Assembly (NCBI RefSeq): GCF_944384765.1
Contig: NZ_CALWUM010000011.1
Span: 1 to 59,498, forward strand
Length of the DNA: 59,498 bases
Source: an uncultured Agathobaculum sp.
GTDB lineage: Bacteria; Bacillota; Clostridia; Oscillospirales; Butyricicoccaceae
Direction: 5' to 3'
A model generated the notes under the pieces. The model searched no databases. It saw only the letters and a program-made list of their open reading frames with translations, and had not been told where the DNA came from. Both the position numbers and the translations under genes were made by a program. Positions within the stretch are counted from its first letter, which is position 1; each line of letters starts with the position of its first letter. Below are positions 40,843 through 50,553 of this stretch, piece after piece.

Positions 40843-41450
40843 GTGCGCCTGGCGGCGCACGTTTCTTAAGGGTGCAAGTCCCAAATCCGCCCGGTAGCGG
40901 GAAGGATATAGCCGAAGGCAAGGGTGTCCATCGTGAGGTGGAATCTGAAGGAAGCCGGATGTGGGGAACCTACTAACCCACGGGCAAACCTCTGGTCTGA
41001 CGAACAGAAATCGCATAGAAGGCTGTGCATGAGGGTAAGTCTGCCAATCAAGATGAAGCCCGATAGCTACACGGAATCATGTACAGTAGATGCGGCAGAT
41101 AGATGGAGGGAAAGAAACGTGTGGTACCCGGGGAGATCTGTGCGGAATGCTCCGAAAGGAATAAGCATTATCGTGAGATGGTGTTGAGCGCACAGAAGTC
41201 AGCAGAGGTCATTGGGAGTAGACAGTCATTATGCGGCAACGATAGCCTATGACCGAAAAGGCTACTGGTTCAATGCCAAAAACAAAGCGGTCAACTGGGC
41301 ACTAAGTAAAGAGAGACTGATAAGCTGTGGCTTTTATGATTTAGTCACAGCCTATCAGTCACTGCACGTAAACTATTGAAACCGCCGTGTACCGAACGGT
41401 ACGCACGGTGGTGTGAGAGGACGGGAGCTAATCACTCCCTCCTACTCGAT
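40843..41450 (+). mobile_element. Group II intron, internally deleted (no maturase)
   Basis: The 5' part starts GTGCGCC and includes the ribozyme blocks GGTGCAAGTCCC, GATATAGCCGAAGGCAAGGG, TCCATCGTGAGGTGGAATC and GACGAACAGAAATCGCATAG, typical of bacterial group II intron domains I-III. The 3' part has a domain V hairpin (GCCGTGTACCGAACGGTACG..., about 41383-41414) and a domain VI hairpin (GGACGGGAGCTAATC...CTCCTACTCGAT), ending near 41450. The roughly 1.3-1.6 kb reverse transcriptase frame of domain IV is missing except for its last codons. It sits between the flavodiiron terminator and the histidine kinase gene, in no reading frame. Exact ends are estimates. Confidence 0.8.
41248..41379 (+). 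pseudogene. C-terminal remnant of a group II intron maturase (LtrA type)
   Basis: An open stretch of 43 codons ends in TGA at 41377-41379. It reads YDRKGYWFNAKNKAVNWALS... and ends DLVTAYQSLHVNY, like the C-terminus of intron-encoded reverse transcriptase/maturases (RKGYWRT..., then ...VHVNC before domain V). It has no start and joins directly to domain III-like sequence, marking the deletion junction at about 41210-41245. Confidence 0.65.
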
Positions 41451-41498
41451 CCGGAGGCGCACGCAGATCAAACAGCGCCGGGCAGGCATATTCAGGGC

Positions 41499-43097
41499 TT
41501 ATTCCGGCTGCCGCCGCGGTAGTATGATTTCAAACTCGGTTTTCCACCCGGATTTGGGCGGATACACCAGCCGGATCGTGCCGTGGTGCAGCTCGACGAT
41601 GCGCTTGACGATCGCCATGCCGAGCCCGGTGCCGCTGCCCGTGGTGCGCGCCCGACTGCCGGTGACAAACGGCTCGAACAACGTCTCGCGGATGGCGGAC
41701 GGGATGCCGATGCCGTTGTCCGCCACGGTCAGGCAGATGCGGTCCCCATGTTCCCGCAGGACGTAAAACAGCGTGGTGCCGCTGGGATCGTATTTGAGCG
41801 CGTTGCCCGTCAGGTTTTCCAACAGGCGGCGCAGCAGGCGCGGGTCAAATGTGCACGGCACCGGCGTATCCGGCAGGTCGGGCACGAGCGCAAAGCCCGC
41901 GTTTTCCAGCTCGGTGTATTTTTCCGCGAGATACGCTTTGATAAATTCGCTCAAATCCCCTTCTTCCGCCTGCAGGGCATAGTCCGGATGGTCGAGCTTG
42001 GCATAGGAAAACAGCGTGTCCATCAGCTCGGTGCTTGCCGCGGCCTTGCGGCAGATAGTATCGAGATACTGCTCGCGCTTTTCCGGCGGCACGACCCCGT
42101 CCCGCAGCGCCTGCGCATAGCCGCGGATCACGGTCAGCGGGGTCTTGAGGTCGTGCGACAGGTCGGCGATCACGCGCTGCTTTTCGCGCGTGGCCTGCTC
42201 CTTGGCCGCGTCCGCCTGTTCAAGCTGGTCGAGCAGATGGGTAAAGCTGTCGGTCACGTAGCGGAACTCGCGCGGCAGCCGCTCGGGATCGACCTCGACG
42301 CGCCGCCCCTCGCCATAGGCCACGATCGCCTCGTTGAGCGGGCGGATCGAGCGCCGTACCTTGCGGCTGAACAGAAAAGCGAGCGCAAAGATCGCCATGG
42401 CCAGGATGGGCAGCGTCAGCAGATACATATGGTTTGCACGGGCGAGCGCCCGCAGATAGGTTTCGTCGGTCAGCAGCGGGGAGGCGAACACCAGTGTGCG
42501 GTCCGCGCCGGACGTGGTCGTATATTCATATTTGCTCACCGACCACTCGCTGCGGTATACGCCCTGCAGCAGCTCAAACTGCCGCTCGGTCAGCTGGTCG
42601 AGTCCGGGGAATAGCGTGCCCTCGATGATATGCAGATCTTCGTCCACAATGCAGTAATCGACGAATTCATCCAGCCCGGTATCCTCCTGGTAACTGTACA
42701 GTGCGATGTAAGCATACCGCTCGCCGGTTTCATCCGAGGTCTCGGAGACCGTATAATACAGGTTATAGTCCGAGGTGCCGATCATCCACAGGTCCTCTCC
42801 ACGGATGGCTTCCTTCATCCGGTTGTCCGAGGCGTACAGCAGCTGATCGTTTCCGTCAAAAACCAGAAAGGCGCAGCCCTCCAGCCGGCGCATGGGGATG
42901 GCAGCAAAGTCATCCTCCTGCAGCGCGTCTTCGTAGACGAGCAGCTGGTCGATCGTGGGAAAGGCGCGGTCGAGTCGCGCTGCGGCCAGCGCGTTGCACG
43001 CTGTGGTCACCGCCAGCACCAGCAGCGAGCACAGCAGGAAATAGGTGATGCAGGTGCGCAGAAAGCTCTTGCGCGCGAACAGTTTACTGGCTTTCAA
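41499..43097 (-). CDS. Sensor histidine kinase
   Basis: About 532 residues from a TTG at 43097 that overlaps the end of the response regulator; the start is uncertain. Membrane helices at about 8-30 and 215-240 bracket an extracellular sensor domain of about 185 residues. HAMP-like (SIRPLNEAIVAYGEG), HisKA with the phospho-His in IADLSHDLKTPLTV, and HATPase_c with LLENLTGNALKY, ADNGIGIP and GSGTGLGMAIVK follow. It partners the regulator encoded just upstream. The stimulus is unknown. Confidence 0.92.
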   Translation of the reverse strand: MKASKLFARKSFLRTCITYFLLCSLLVLAVTTACNALAAARLDRAFPTIDQLLVYEDALQEDDFAAIPMRRLEGCAFLVFDGNDQLLYASDNRMKEAIRGEDLWMIGTSDYNLYYTVSETSDETGERYAYIALYSYQEDTGLDEFVDYCIVDEDLHIIEGTLFPGLDQLTERQFELLQGVYRSEWSVSKYEYTTTSGADRTLVFASPLLTDETYLRALARANHMYLLTLPILAMAIFALAFLFSRKVRRSIRPLNEAIVAYGEGRRVEVDPERLPREFRYVTDSFTHLLDQLEQADAAKEQATREKQRVIADLSHDLKTPLTVIRGYAQALRDGVVPPEKREQYLDTICRKAAASTELMDTLFSYAKLDHPDYALQAEEGDLSEFIKAYLAEKYTELENAGFALVPDLPDTPVPCTFDPRLLRRLLENLTGNALKYDPSGTTLFYVLREHGDRICLTVADNGIGIPSAIRETLFEPFVTGSRARTTGSGTGLGMAIVKRIVELHHGTIRLVYPPKSGWKTEFEIILPRRQPE

Positions 43098-43785
43098 TTT
43101 TGTATCCCAACCCCCTGACGGTCTTGATATACTGCGGGCGCGCCGGGTCATCCTCGATCTTGGCGCGCAGGTTGGAGATGTGCACCATCATGGTGTTGTC
43201 ATCGCTCTCGTAAAACGCGCCGCCCACACATTCATACAGCTGCGCCTTGGTGAACACCCGGCCGGGGCAGCGCATCAGCCGGGTCAGGATCTTGAGCTCG
43301 GTCGAGGTCAGCGGCACGATTTGGCCGTTTTTGCGCAGAATGAACTGCTCGGTGTCCAGCGTGAGCGCGCCCACGGTCAGCACCTGCGGGGCGGCGTGCG
43401 GCGCCTGCTCTGCGCCCAGCTCGTAATACCGCCGCAGCGCCGCCTTGACATAGGCGACCACCTCGAGCGCGTTGAAGGGCTTGGTCAGGTAGGCGTCCGC
43501 GCCGACATCCAGCCCGAGCACCTTGTCCGCATCCATGGTGCGGGCGGACAAAATCAGAATGGGCAGGTTGCTGAAGGTGCGCACCTGCCGGATCAGTTCA
43601 TACCCGTTCATGCCCGGCATCATCAGGTCGGCTAGCACGAGCGAGATCCCGCCCGCGCGGATCGCCTCAAGCGCCTGCGCGCCGTCGGTCACGGCCTGCA
43701 CGGCGAAATCTGCGCCCGTCAGATACAGGGTGAGTAGTTCGATGATATCGTGATCGTCTTCCGCAATCAGAATGGTGTGCTGCAT
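43084..43785 (-). CDS. OmpR-family response regulator
   Basis: 233 residues from the ATG at 43785 (GGAGAGA upstream); an upstream in-frame ATG gives an unlikely 27-residue extension. The receiver domain has the acidic pair EDDHD, the phospho-Asp in LVLADLMMPG and Lys in LTKPFNALE. The winged-helix domain ends TKAQLYECVGGAFYESDD...VRGLGYKIE. It is first gene of the pair with the kinase. It may use a TTGACA/TACAAT promoter with a short 15-base spacer near 43845. Confidence 0.94.
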   Translation of the reverse strand: MQHTILIAEDDHDIIELLTLYLTGADFAVQAVTDGAQALEAIRAGGISLVLADLMMPGMNGYELIRQVRTFSNLPILILSARTMDADKVLGLDVGADAYLTKPFNALEVVAYVKAALRRYYELGAEQAPHAAPQVLTVGALTLDTEQFILRKNGQIVPLTSTELKILTRLMRCPGRVFTKAQLYECVGGAFYESDDNTMMVHISNLRAKIEDDPARPQYIKTVRGLGYKIESQ

Positions 43786-43946
43786 GTTGTCTCTCCGTTT
43801 CTCCGTCCGGCAAAGCGGGCTTTGCCGGGATGTCCTTTTATTGTATATCATAACGATTTCTGTCAAACGCTTTTTCTTATCCTACTATAAGTGCGCGCAT
43901 CTGGCAAGCCTTTTATCCGTCTTATAGAATATAGCAAGATATTAGA

Positions 43947-43975
43947 TTGACTTCACCCCCGGCAGGTGATTAAAT
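43947..43975 (+). promoter_or_regulatory. Promoter of the oxidoreductase gene
   Basis: TTGACT (43947-43952), 17 bases, TTAAAT (43970-43975). The spacer contains TCACCCCCGGCAGGTGA, an inverted repeat that could be an operator. Confidence 0.5.
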
Positions 43976-44036
43976 CAAAGCAGAAACCTGGTTTTCGCGC
44001 AAAAATATGCAAGAATTTGGAAAGGAGCCCTCACTT

Positions 44037-45215
44037 ATGGAAAAAATCCGCATCGGCGTCATCGGCATCGGTGACATCAGCGACGTTTACCTGAACAATC
44101 TGAAAAAGTACGACGCGGTCGAGGTTGTCGCCTGCGCCTCGCGCGGCCTGGAAAAGGCGCAGCGCAAAGCCGCGCAGCACGGCATCCCCAAGGCCTATGC
44201 CTCGGGCGCAGAGGTCATCGCGGACCCGGATATCGACCTGATCCTCAACCTGACCACCCCGCAGGCGCACTATGAATACAATCTTGCCGCGCTCAAGGCG
44301 GGCAAGCATGTCTACACCGAAAAGCCGCTTGCCATGACCTATGCACAGGGCAAGGAACTGGTCAGCTTGGCCAAGGAGAAGGGCCTGCTGATCGGCTGCG
44401 CGCCGGATACCTTCCTCGGTGGCCGTCTGCAGAACATCCGCGAGATGATCGACAGCGGCAAGATCGGCCGCATCACGGGCGGCGGCGCCTACTTCATCGG
44501 CCATGGCCATGAATTCCACCACCCGGCGCCCGCTTTCTTCTATCAGCCCGGCGCGGGCCCGCTGTACGACATGGGCCCCTACTATATGACCGCGCTGCTC
44601 AGCCTGCTCGGCCCGGTGAAGCGCGTGTGTGCGATGGCCACCAAGGCGGGCGAGACCCGCACTGTGCCCTCCGGCCCGAGCAAGGGCCAGGTGTTGCCGG
44701 TCGATGTCGATACGCACATCGACGCAATTCTGGAGTTTGCCTGCGGCTCGATTGTCACGCTGACCTGCAGCTTTGACGTGTGGGATTCCGAAATGCCGCG
44801 CATGGAGCTGTACGGCACCGAGGGCACCATTCTGATCGACGAAAAGGACCCGATCTCCGGCCCCAACCTGTTCGGCGGCGATACCCTGCTGCGCACCCCG
44901 GCGCAGTACCGCTGGGCTGATCCGGAGCGCCGTCCGGAAAATGTGAACACGCCATGGACGGTCGTGCCGAACAAGCATCCGTTCAACTCGGTCAGCCATG
45001 CGGAAAACCCGCGCGGCATCGGCCTGGTGGATATGGTTTATGCGCTGCACAACCACCGTGCGCCGCGCGCCTCGGGCGATATGGCGCTGCATTCGCTCGA
45101 AGTGATGGAGTGCATCCTCAAATCCGCACACGAGCATGTGTTCTGCGAGCCTGAGACGACCTTTGAGCGTCCCGCGCCGCTGCCGCTCGATTTCCCGAAC
45201 AGCGAAAACGCCTGA
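44037..45215 (+). CDS. Gfo/Idh/MocA-family oxidoreductase
   Basis: 392 residues from the ATG at 44037 with AAAGGAG 9 bases upstream. The Rossmann domain begins RIGVIGIGDISDVYL, followed by the cofactor-region EKPLAMT at about 95 and the C-terminal substrate domain with GPLYDMGPYYMTALLSLLGPV. Members oxidise or epimerise sugars and cyclitols with NAD(P). A single gene with its own promoter and terminator; the substrate is unknown. Confidence 0.92.
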   Translation: MEKIRIGVIGIGDISDVYLNNLKKYDAVEVVACASRGLEKAQRKAAQHGIPKAYASGAEVIADPDIDLILNLTTPQAHYEYNLAALKAGKHVYTEKPLAMTYAQGKELVSLAKEKGLLIGCAPDTFLGGRLQNIREMIDSGKIGRITGGGAYFIGHGHEFHHPAPAFFYQPGAGPLYDMGPYYMTALLSLLGPVKRVCAMATKAGETRTVPSGPSKGQVLPVDVDTHIDAILEFACGSIVTLTCSFDVWDSEMPRMELYGTEGTILIDEKDPISGPNLFGGDTLLRTPAQYRWADPERRPENVNTPWTVVPNKHPFNSVSHAENPRGIGLVDMVYALHNHRAPRASGDMALHSLEVMECILKSAHEHVFCEPETTFERPAPLPLDFPNSENA

Positions 45216-45224
45216 TCTGCATAG

Positions 45225-45264
45225 AAAACGCCGCTGCCATGCCAAAGCATGGCGGCGGCGTTTT
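45225..45264. terminator. Bidirectional terminator
   Basis: Long stem AAAACGCCGCTGCCATGC with its near-complement (one G-T or bulge) and TTTT. It lies between the oxidoreductase (plus) and DUF4830 (minus) genes. Confidence 0.8.
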
Positions 45265-45281
45265 GGTTTGATGAAACATCT

Positions 45282-45824
45282 TCAGGGCGCGGCCTCCGCG
45301 CTCTCCCCGGCGGTGTCCTGCTGTGGCACGGCTTCTGTCTCCGGGATAGCGGTGATACCGTGCACAAATCCGTCTGCCTCGGCCGAGCTGATGTCCGCGG
45401 CGATCAAACGGTTGCGTCGGATGAGCAGATTGGCGGTCACTCCTTGCTCGCCGGTCGGGTAGTCGGTCAGCTCGTAGGTGTAAAGTGTGGCGCGCTTGCC
45501 CTGATAGGGGATGAGGTCCAGCCCCTGCTCAAGCTGGATGGCATTGTATGCCTGGTAGGTGTCGTCAAAGGTTTTGGGGATCTGCACCTCACGCTCGCTG
45601 CGCGGCTCGGGGTCCACAGTCCAGCCATAGCTTTCAAGCAGCGCCACGCGCTGTTCATTGGTTTTGAGCTTGCTGTCCAGATCCATCTCGCCTTGGGAGG
45701 CCGATGCGCTCACCGTCTCCGCTGCGGCCGGCGCGAGCACGGCCACACCCAAAGCCACCGCCCCGATTGCGATTACGCCCGCCACCACTTTTTTGACCGA
45801 TATCTTGGCTGCAAAAACGATCAT
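45282..45824 (-). CDS. DUF4830-domain secreted or membrane-anchored protein
   Basis: 180 residues. An N-terminal hydrophobic helix (about 13-35, VVAGVIAIGAVALGVAVLAP) is a signal or anchor. The domain shows LKTNEQRVALLESYGWTVD, PKTFDDTYQAYNAIQLEQG and YELTDYP, the pattern of DUF4830. It is found in Oscillospiraceae, with unknown function. An acidic tail follows. Confidence 0.8.
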   Translation of the reverse strand: MIVFAAKISVKKVVAGVIAIGAVALGVAVLAPAAAETVSASASQGEMDLDSKLKTNEQRVALLESYGWTVDPEPRSEREVQIPKTFDDTYQAYNAIQLEQGLDLIPYQGKRATLYTYELTDYPTGEQGVTANLLIRRNRLIAADISSAEADGFVHGITAIPETEAVPQQDTAGESAEAAP

Positions 45825-46090
45825 AGCATTGTCCCCTCCTGCGTTTGCTCTATCCTATGCAGCGGCGGGGCAGTCCAGAACCGCGCAACGTAAAATTTCC
45901 GGGCGGGAACAGAAGGGGGCGCATGAAAAGAGCAGCCGGAATAGGAAGTGCTGTACCGCAGGGCACATCCATACATATTTGTGCTTTTGGAGTAGCCGGT
46001 GCATGGTATGCCAAAAACGCGGAGAGGTAACCTGCCGGGAGTTTGAGAGCGCATGATATGTTGCAAAAATCGGACAAAATAAAAAGATAT

Positions 46091-46106
46091 CACCTGATAT
46101 CAGGTG
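46091..46106. repeat. 16-bp perfect palindrome
   Basis: CACCTGATATCAGGTG, with imperfect extension GATAT...GTATC on both sides. No gene starts next to it. Confidence 0.6.
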
Positions 46107-46218
46107 GTATCGGTTGAGAAAATGGTGGAGCTGAGGGGGTGAACTCGCTGCTTGAATATTCTGGTCTGTTTCCAGTGCTTTTTATCACCGGTTGATATCT
46201 GCCCGTGACGGGTTTTGA

Positions 46219-46247
46219 CAGGTAAAATCTACCGGAAATTTTACCTG
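46219..46247. repeat. Inverted repeat with 10-bp arms
   Basis: CAGGTAAAAT (46219-46228) and ATTTTACCTG (46238-46247) with a 9-base spacer. It may be a hairpin or a protein site; its role is unknown. Confidence 0.6.
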
Positions 46248-46642
46248 AGGGACGGTTGGTAAAGTGTGCAGATGAGTTAATAAACAAAGCGAACACGCGA
46301 AGAATAGACAATCGTGTGCAAGACATCAAATATAGAAAGTAGTTCCTACTAAGAAAGCGTTTCTGCACCTACATAACTTATTTGTATCGCTATTTGTTCT
46401 GCGTGCTGGATACCGCGCCCCAAACGGCTCGGCAGGACAGTGACTGGGTGGAGTAAAAGACATCATCCTTTGCATCTGAAATCCCTAAGATTTCTGAATA
46501 GCAAATGCCGCGATCGCTGCCTTAAATGGTCTGGACAGCGGCGTTGTACTTGCGTCCGGAGATTTGACAGTTAGGGCACCACCGCACAAAAAATCAAGCA
46601 CGGCTCAGCGGGACGTGATGTAATAAAAACAAGGATAAGCAG

Positions 46643-47607
46643 ATGACAATATCCGCGCTAAGCGATGAGCTGGCGCAGGTACGGACAAAGAAGAAAGAGT
46701 TTCTCGCCCAGATAGAACGGATCGTCCCGTGGAAGGAATGGCTTGCCCTGATTCAGCCGTGCTATTACAAAAGAGAGCGCGGCAATAAACCCTATCCGCT
46801 GGAGACCATGCTGCGGCTGTATCTGCTGCAAAATCTGTACGACCTGAGTGACGAGGCGACAGCGGCAGAGGCGATCGATAGCCGTGCATTTTCGGATTTC
46901 TGTGACGTGGATTCCAGCAACCAAGTACCGGATGGGGATACCATCGGGCGCTTCCGAAACCGCTGATGAAAAACGGATTGCAGGAGAAGCTGTTTGCGCA
47001 GGTTGTGACCACGCTGACCGAAAAGGGCCTAATTCTGAAAAAGGGGACGATTGTGGATTCTACCATAATTTCCGCGCCGTCTTCCACCAAGAATAAGGAG
47101 AAAAAGAGGGATCCAGATGCGCATCAGACCCCAAAAGGCAATGCGTAGTACTTTGGTTATAAGGCCCATATCGGCGTCGACAAAGACAGTGGACTGGTTC
47201 ACACAGTGAAGGCAACGTCTGCCAACGCACACGATGTGACGCAGACATCCTCCCTGCTGACCGGTGAGGAAGAAGCGGCATACGGCGACAGCGCCTATCT
47301 CGGAGCCGATAAGCGCGAGGATGCGATCATTCGCAACAAAGCCGGCCGCAAGATCAAATATAAAATCAACCGTCGTCCATCTCAGTTAAAAGCGCTGAAC
47401 AAGAGCGGCCGATATGCCGCAAAGAAAGTGGAACACGCAAAGGCTTCTATCCGTACGAAGGTAGAGCATGCGTTCGGTGTTGTCAAAAAGCAACTGCGTT
47501 TTCGAAAAACGCGATACCGAGGTCTGCGAAAGCAGATCGCCAAACTGAATATCATGTTCGCCTTGGCGAACCTGCTTCTGGCTGACAGGCCCTGCCTGGC
47601 GGCTTGA
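46643..47607 (+). pseudogene. Broken IS5-family transposase
   Basis: Three plus-strand segments together make one transposase. The N-terminal segment (46643-46966) has the helix region with PLETMLRLYLLQNLYDLSDE and DSRAFSDFCDVD; it ends RFRNR-stop. The middle part continues in the -1 frame from about 46960 (LMKNGLQEKLFAQVV, IVDSTII). The in-frame TAG at 47146-47148 replaces Trp in GNAWYFGYKAHIG. The last part (47149-47607) has AYGDSAYLG and VEHAFGVVK. The DDE residues are all present, but one frameshift and one nonsense mutation inactivate it. Terminal repeats were not found. Confidence 0.85.
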
Positions 47608-47782
47608 GTTGGTGCACCCTCGCGAAGAAATGCAGGGGCAGTTTACACCATTTCTTGTATTAAACATTCGGCATTACCTATCTGGTTACTGGTTAATTGT
47701 GCGGTGATACCTTAGGGTTGAAGCATATCGGGCGTTTTCTACACAAAACTGGGATATTATGGTATGCACACAAAAGAGTGTA

Positions 47783-47791
47783 TGTTATACT
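47783..47791 (+). promoter_or_regulatory. Candidate extended -10 promoter of the cas operon
   Basis: TGTTATACT (TG one base before TATACT) lies 36 bases before cas3, in an AT-rich stretch. The -35 region (TATGCA, 47763-47768) is poor. The imperfect repeat CACAC...GTGTA nearby could be a regulatory site. Confidence 0.45.
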
Positions 47792-47826
47792 ATATTTAAT
47801 ATTATAAAGAGGGCGAGGAACAAGAT

Positions 47827-50553
47827 ATGCTTGACCTAAGGGAAGCGGCCTGTGGTGCGATTGCAAAATCTGATCCCGATGACAGAGAAAACTATTTACC
47901 ACTTTGGATGCACGCGGAAGACACGGCCGGCATATTGGAACGGCTTTGCCAAAGCTGGCTGCCACAGCCGGAACTCTGCTTTTTACAAGAATCAGTAGGT
48001 GCAGAATGTTTTTGGCAGCTGATTCGTTTTTTGGGACTTGTTCATGATGCAGGAAAGCTGACAGCTATATTCCAAAGCACAATCTGCATGGCGGTGGAAG
48101 ATTCTGAGGTTTGCAGGCTGCCTGTACCGGATAGAGGCAGTTTTACCGACCCACACTGCACACCGCATGCGCTGGCGAGCGAGGCTATCCTGCTCTGGTA
48201 TGGCTGCCCGCCGCGAATTGCACAGATTGTGGGTGCACATCACGGCAAACCGCAGTCAGTCATGACGGATATCGAGGATGCCATTGAAACGTGGCCGCGG
48301 AACTTCAGCGGCACGGAACCGGCGAAGTGGAAACAATGTTGGCGCGATTTTCTGGACGCGGCACTGGAGGAAACCGGCTTGGATGATGTGGAGCAGCTGC
48401 CACCATCTGTTCCAATGACTGCGCAGATGCTGCTGACCGGCTTGTTGATTATGGCGGATTGGATTGCCAGTAATACAGCATATTTTCCACTGATTGACGT
48501 CACGGAAACCGGCTCTTGGCAGCAATATCCGGCGCGTATTGAGCGCGCATGGCGGACAATCAATCTGCCTGCCCCCTGGGAAGCAGGGAAAAAGAGCATA
48601 AACGAGGATCCCTTTCAGGATGATTTCGGATTTGCGCCTAATGCGATACAGCAGGCGGTTATGGAGCAACTGGATAACGCTGTGCAGCCCGGCATCATGG
48701 TTTTGGAAGCCCGGATGGGAACCGGTAAGACCGAGGCCGCGCTGGCAGGTGCGTCGCAGCTGGTTGCCAAAGGGGCGGCGGGCGGCCTATTTTTCGGGCT
48801 CCCAACGCAAGCGACAGCGAACGGCTTGTTTCCGCGCATCCGCACATGGGCAGCACATCAGGCTGCGCTGGATCACGAGGTGTACAGCATACGCTTGGCA
48901 CACGGCGCAGCGTCGTTGGATATGCAATACCGCGCGCTATTTCGCGGCAGCGCAAATTTGGCAGAGGATGAAGCGGACAGTGCAGGTCTGATTGCGCATG
49001 GCTGGTTTGAAGGCCGAAAACAGGCATTATTGGCCGACTTTGTGGTCGGTACGGTCGATCAATTATTGATGGCAGCGCTCCGGCAAAAGCATACGATGCT
49101 ACGGCACTTGGGCCTTGCAGGCAAGGTAGTTGTGATCGACGAGATTCATTCGTACAGCCCTTATATGAACTGCTATCTCGATCGGACGCTGAACTGGCTG
49201 GGCGCATATAGTGTTCCGGTTATTGCACTATCCGCCACACTGCCCGCATCCCGGCGGCGGCAGATGATCGAGGCATATTTGTCCGGACGTGCTGGAAAGC
49301 AGAAGTATGTGCCTGATGTGCAGCCGGATTGGCAGGATAGCCTGAAATATCCGTTATTGACCTGGACAGACGGGATGACGGTCGAACAAACCACGGTGTC
49401 TGATGAGGGACAGAACAGTTCGGTTCGGATTACTTATGCCAAAACCGGGCAGATAGCAAATATCTTGCGGGAAAAACTGGCTGCGGGCGGCTGCGCAGGC
49501 GTGATTGTCAACACGGTACGGCGTGCACAGCAGTTGGCCCGGCAGCTGCGGCAGGCGATGCCGGAAATGAAGGTGGTGGATTTTCACTCGCAGTTTATTA
49601 TGGCCGATCGCATCCAGCGCGAGAAAAGGCTGCTTGCGCTGCTTGGGAAGCATTCGACACCGCAGCAGCGGGATGGCTTGATCGTTGTGGGGACCCAAGT
49701 GCTTGAGCAATCACTCGATATTGATTTCGATTTGCTTCTGACAGATCTGTGTCCAATGGATTTGCTGCTTCAGCGTATCGGGCGGCTGCATCGCCATATG
49801 CGGATACGCCCAGACCGCCTGTCTGTCCCGGAGTGTATTGTACTGGAAACAGAGGAGCTTGAGCCCGGCGCGTGTGCGGTTTACGGCGCGTGGCTGCTGC
49901 TGCGCACGCGCAGTCTGCTGACGTCCCATATCCGCCTGCCGGATGACATCCCTGTTTTGGTGCAGGCAGCATACAGGGAGCCTGATCCGGATACGTTGGA
50001 TAAGGCGGAGCAGGATGCCTGGCGGGCTTATCAAAATGAGCAGCGCAAAGCGGTCGGTGATGCGTCCGGTTTTCTGCTTCGAAAACCAGGATATGGCATG
50101 TGGGATGATATAGCGGGCCTATTGGATGAAGAAGCAGATGGACGTGAGGCGGGCGCACAGGCCAGTGTGCGCGGCGGCGCCCCGTCGATTGAGGTGCTTG
50201 TCTTGGTTTGCAATGAAGAAGGACAAGTGTCTACTATGGACGGAATAGGAGAAATGCTATATACTGATCATGTACCATCTGCCGAGGAATGCCGGTATAT
50301 TGCGCAGCAGCGTCTGCGCCTAGCGGCGCGGTTCAGCATGAGCTGGCGCGTAGAGCAGGTGATTCGGGAACTGGAACAACCTGGCTGCACGTTGCTGCGG
50401 GAGTGGCAGCAGTCGCCCTGGCTACGCGGGGAATTGTTTCTGCTTCTTGATCAGGATGGCCGGGGTATGTTGTGCGGTTGCAGATTGCAATACACCAAAG
50501 AGGATGGACTATGTGTAGAAGAGGAGGGGGAATATGACAGAAACGGCATTTAA
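47827..50553 (+). CDS. cas3: Cas3 helicase-nuclease (type I-E)
   Basis: 908 residues. The N-terminal HD nuclease has H29, the HD pair H73-D74 in LVHDAGK and a later His pair in VGAHHGKPQ. The SF2 helicase shows Walker A MGTGKTE at about 297-303, the DExH box IDEIHS at D438, LSATLPASRRR, VLEQSLDIDFD and QRIGRLHRH. Cas3 is recruited by Cascade to unwind and degrade target DNA. It is first of eight tightly linked cas genes and overlaps cse1 by 20 bases. Confidence 0.95.
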   Translation: MLDLREAACGAIAKSDPDDRENYLPLWMHAEDTAGILERLCQSWLPQPELCFLQESVGAECFWQLIRFLGLVHDAGKLTAIFQSTICMAVEDSEVCRLPVPDRGSFTDPHCTPHALASEAILLWYGCPPRIAQIVGAHHGKPQSVMTDIEDAIETWPRNFSGTEPAKWKQCWRDFLDAALEETGLDDVEQLPPSVPMTAQMLLTGLLIMADWIASNTAYFPLIDVTETGSWQQYPARIERAWRTINLPAPWEAGKKSINEDPFQDDFGFAPNAIQQAVMEQLDNAVQPGIMVLEARMGTGKTEAALAGASQLVAKGAAGGLFFGLPTQATANGLFPRIRTWAAHQAALDHEVYSIRLAHGAASLDMQYRALFRGSANLAEDEADSAGLIAHGWFEGRKQALLADFVVGTVDQLLMAALRQKHTMLRHLGLAGKVVVIDEIHSYSPYMNCYLDRTLNWLGAYSVPVIALSATLPASRRRQMIEAYLSGRAGKQKYVPDVQPDWQDSLKYPLLTWTDGMTVEQTTVSDEGQNSSVRITYAKTGQIANILREKLAAGGCAGVIVNTVRRAQQLARQLRQAMPEMKVVDFHSQFIMADRIQREKRLLALLGKHSTPQQRDGLIVVGTQVLEQSLDIDFDLLLTDLCPMDLLLQRIGRLHRHMRIRPDRLSVPECIVLETEELEPGACAVYGAWLLLRTRSLLTSHIRLPDDIPVLVQAAYREPDPDTLDKAEQDAWRAYQNEQRKAVGDASGFLLRKPGYGMWDDIAGLLDEEADGREAGAQASVRGGAPSIEVLVLVCNEEGQVSTMDGIGEMLYTDHVPSAEECRYIAQQRLRLAARFSMSWRVEQVIRELEQPGCTLLREWQQSPWLRGELFLLLDQDGRGMLCGCRLQYTKEDGLCVEEEGEYDRNGI

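Larger units (their letters stand above)
45825..46642. other. Non-coding stretch of about 800 bases before the IS remnant
   Basis: No convincing gene is seen on either strand. GC content falls compared with the region to the left. It holds two hairpin or operator-like palindromes (46091-46106 and 46219-46247) and a short, stop-containing minus-strand reading frame around 46400-46600 that may be a gene relic. Insertion-sequence ends could not be identified. Confidence 0.6.

Noticed and set aside
46955..46970. Programmed -1 frameshift in the IS5 transposase
   Set aside because: IS5 transposases of this type are usually one frame, no slippery heptamer is seen, and a downstream TAG already inactivates the gene.
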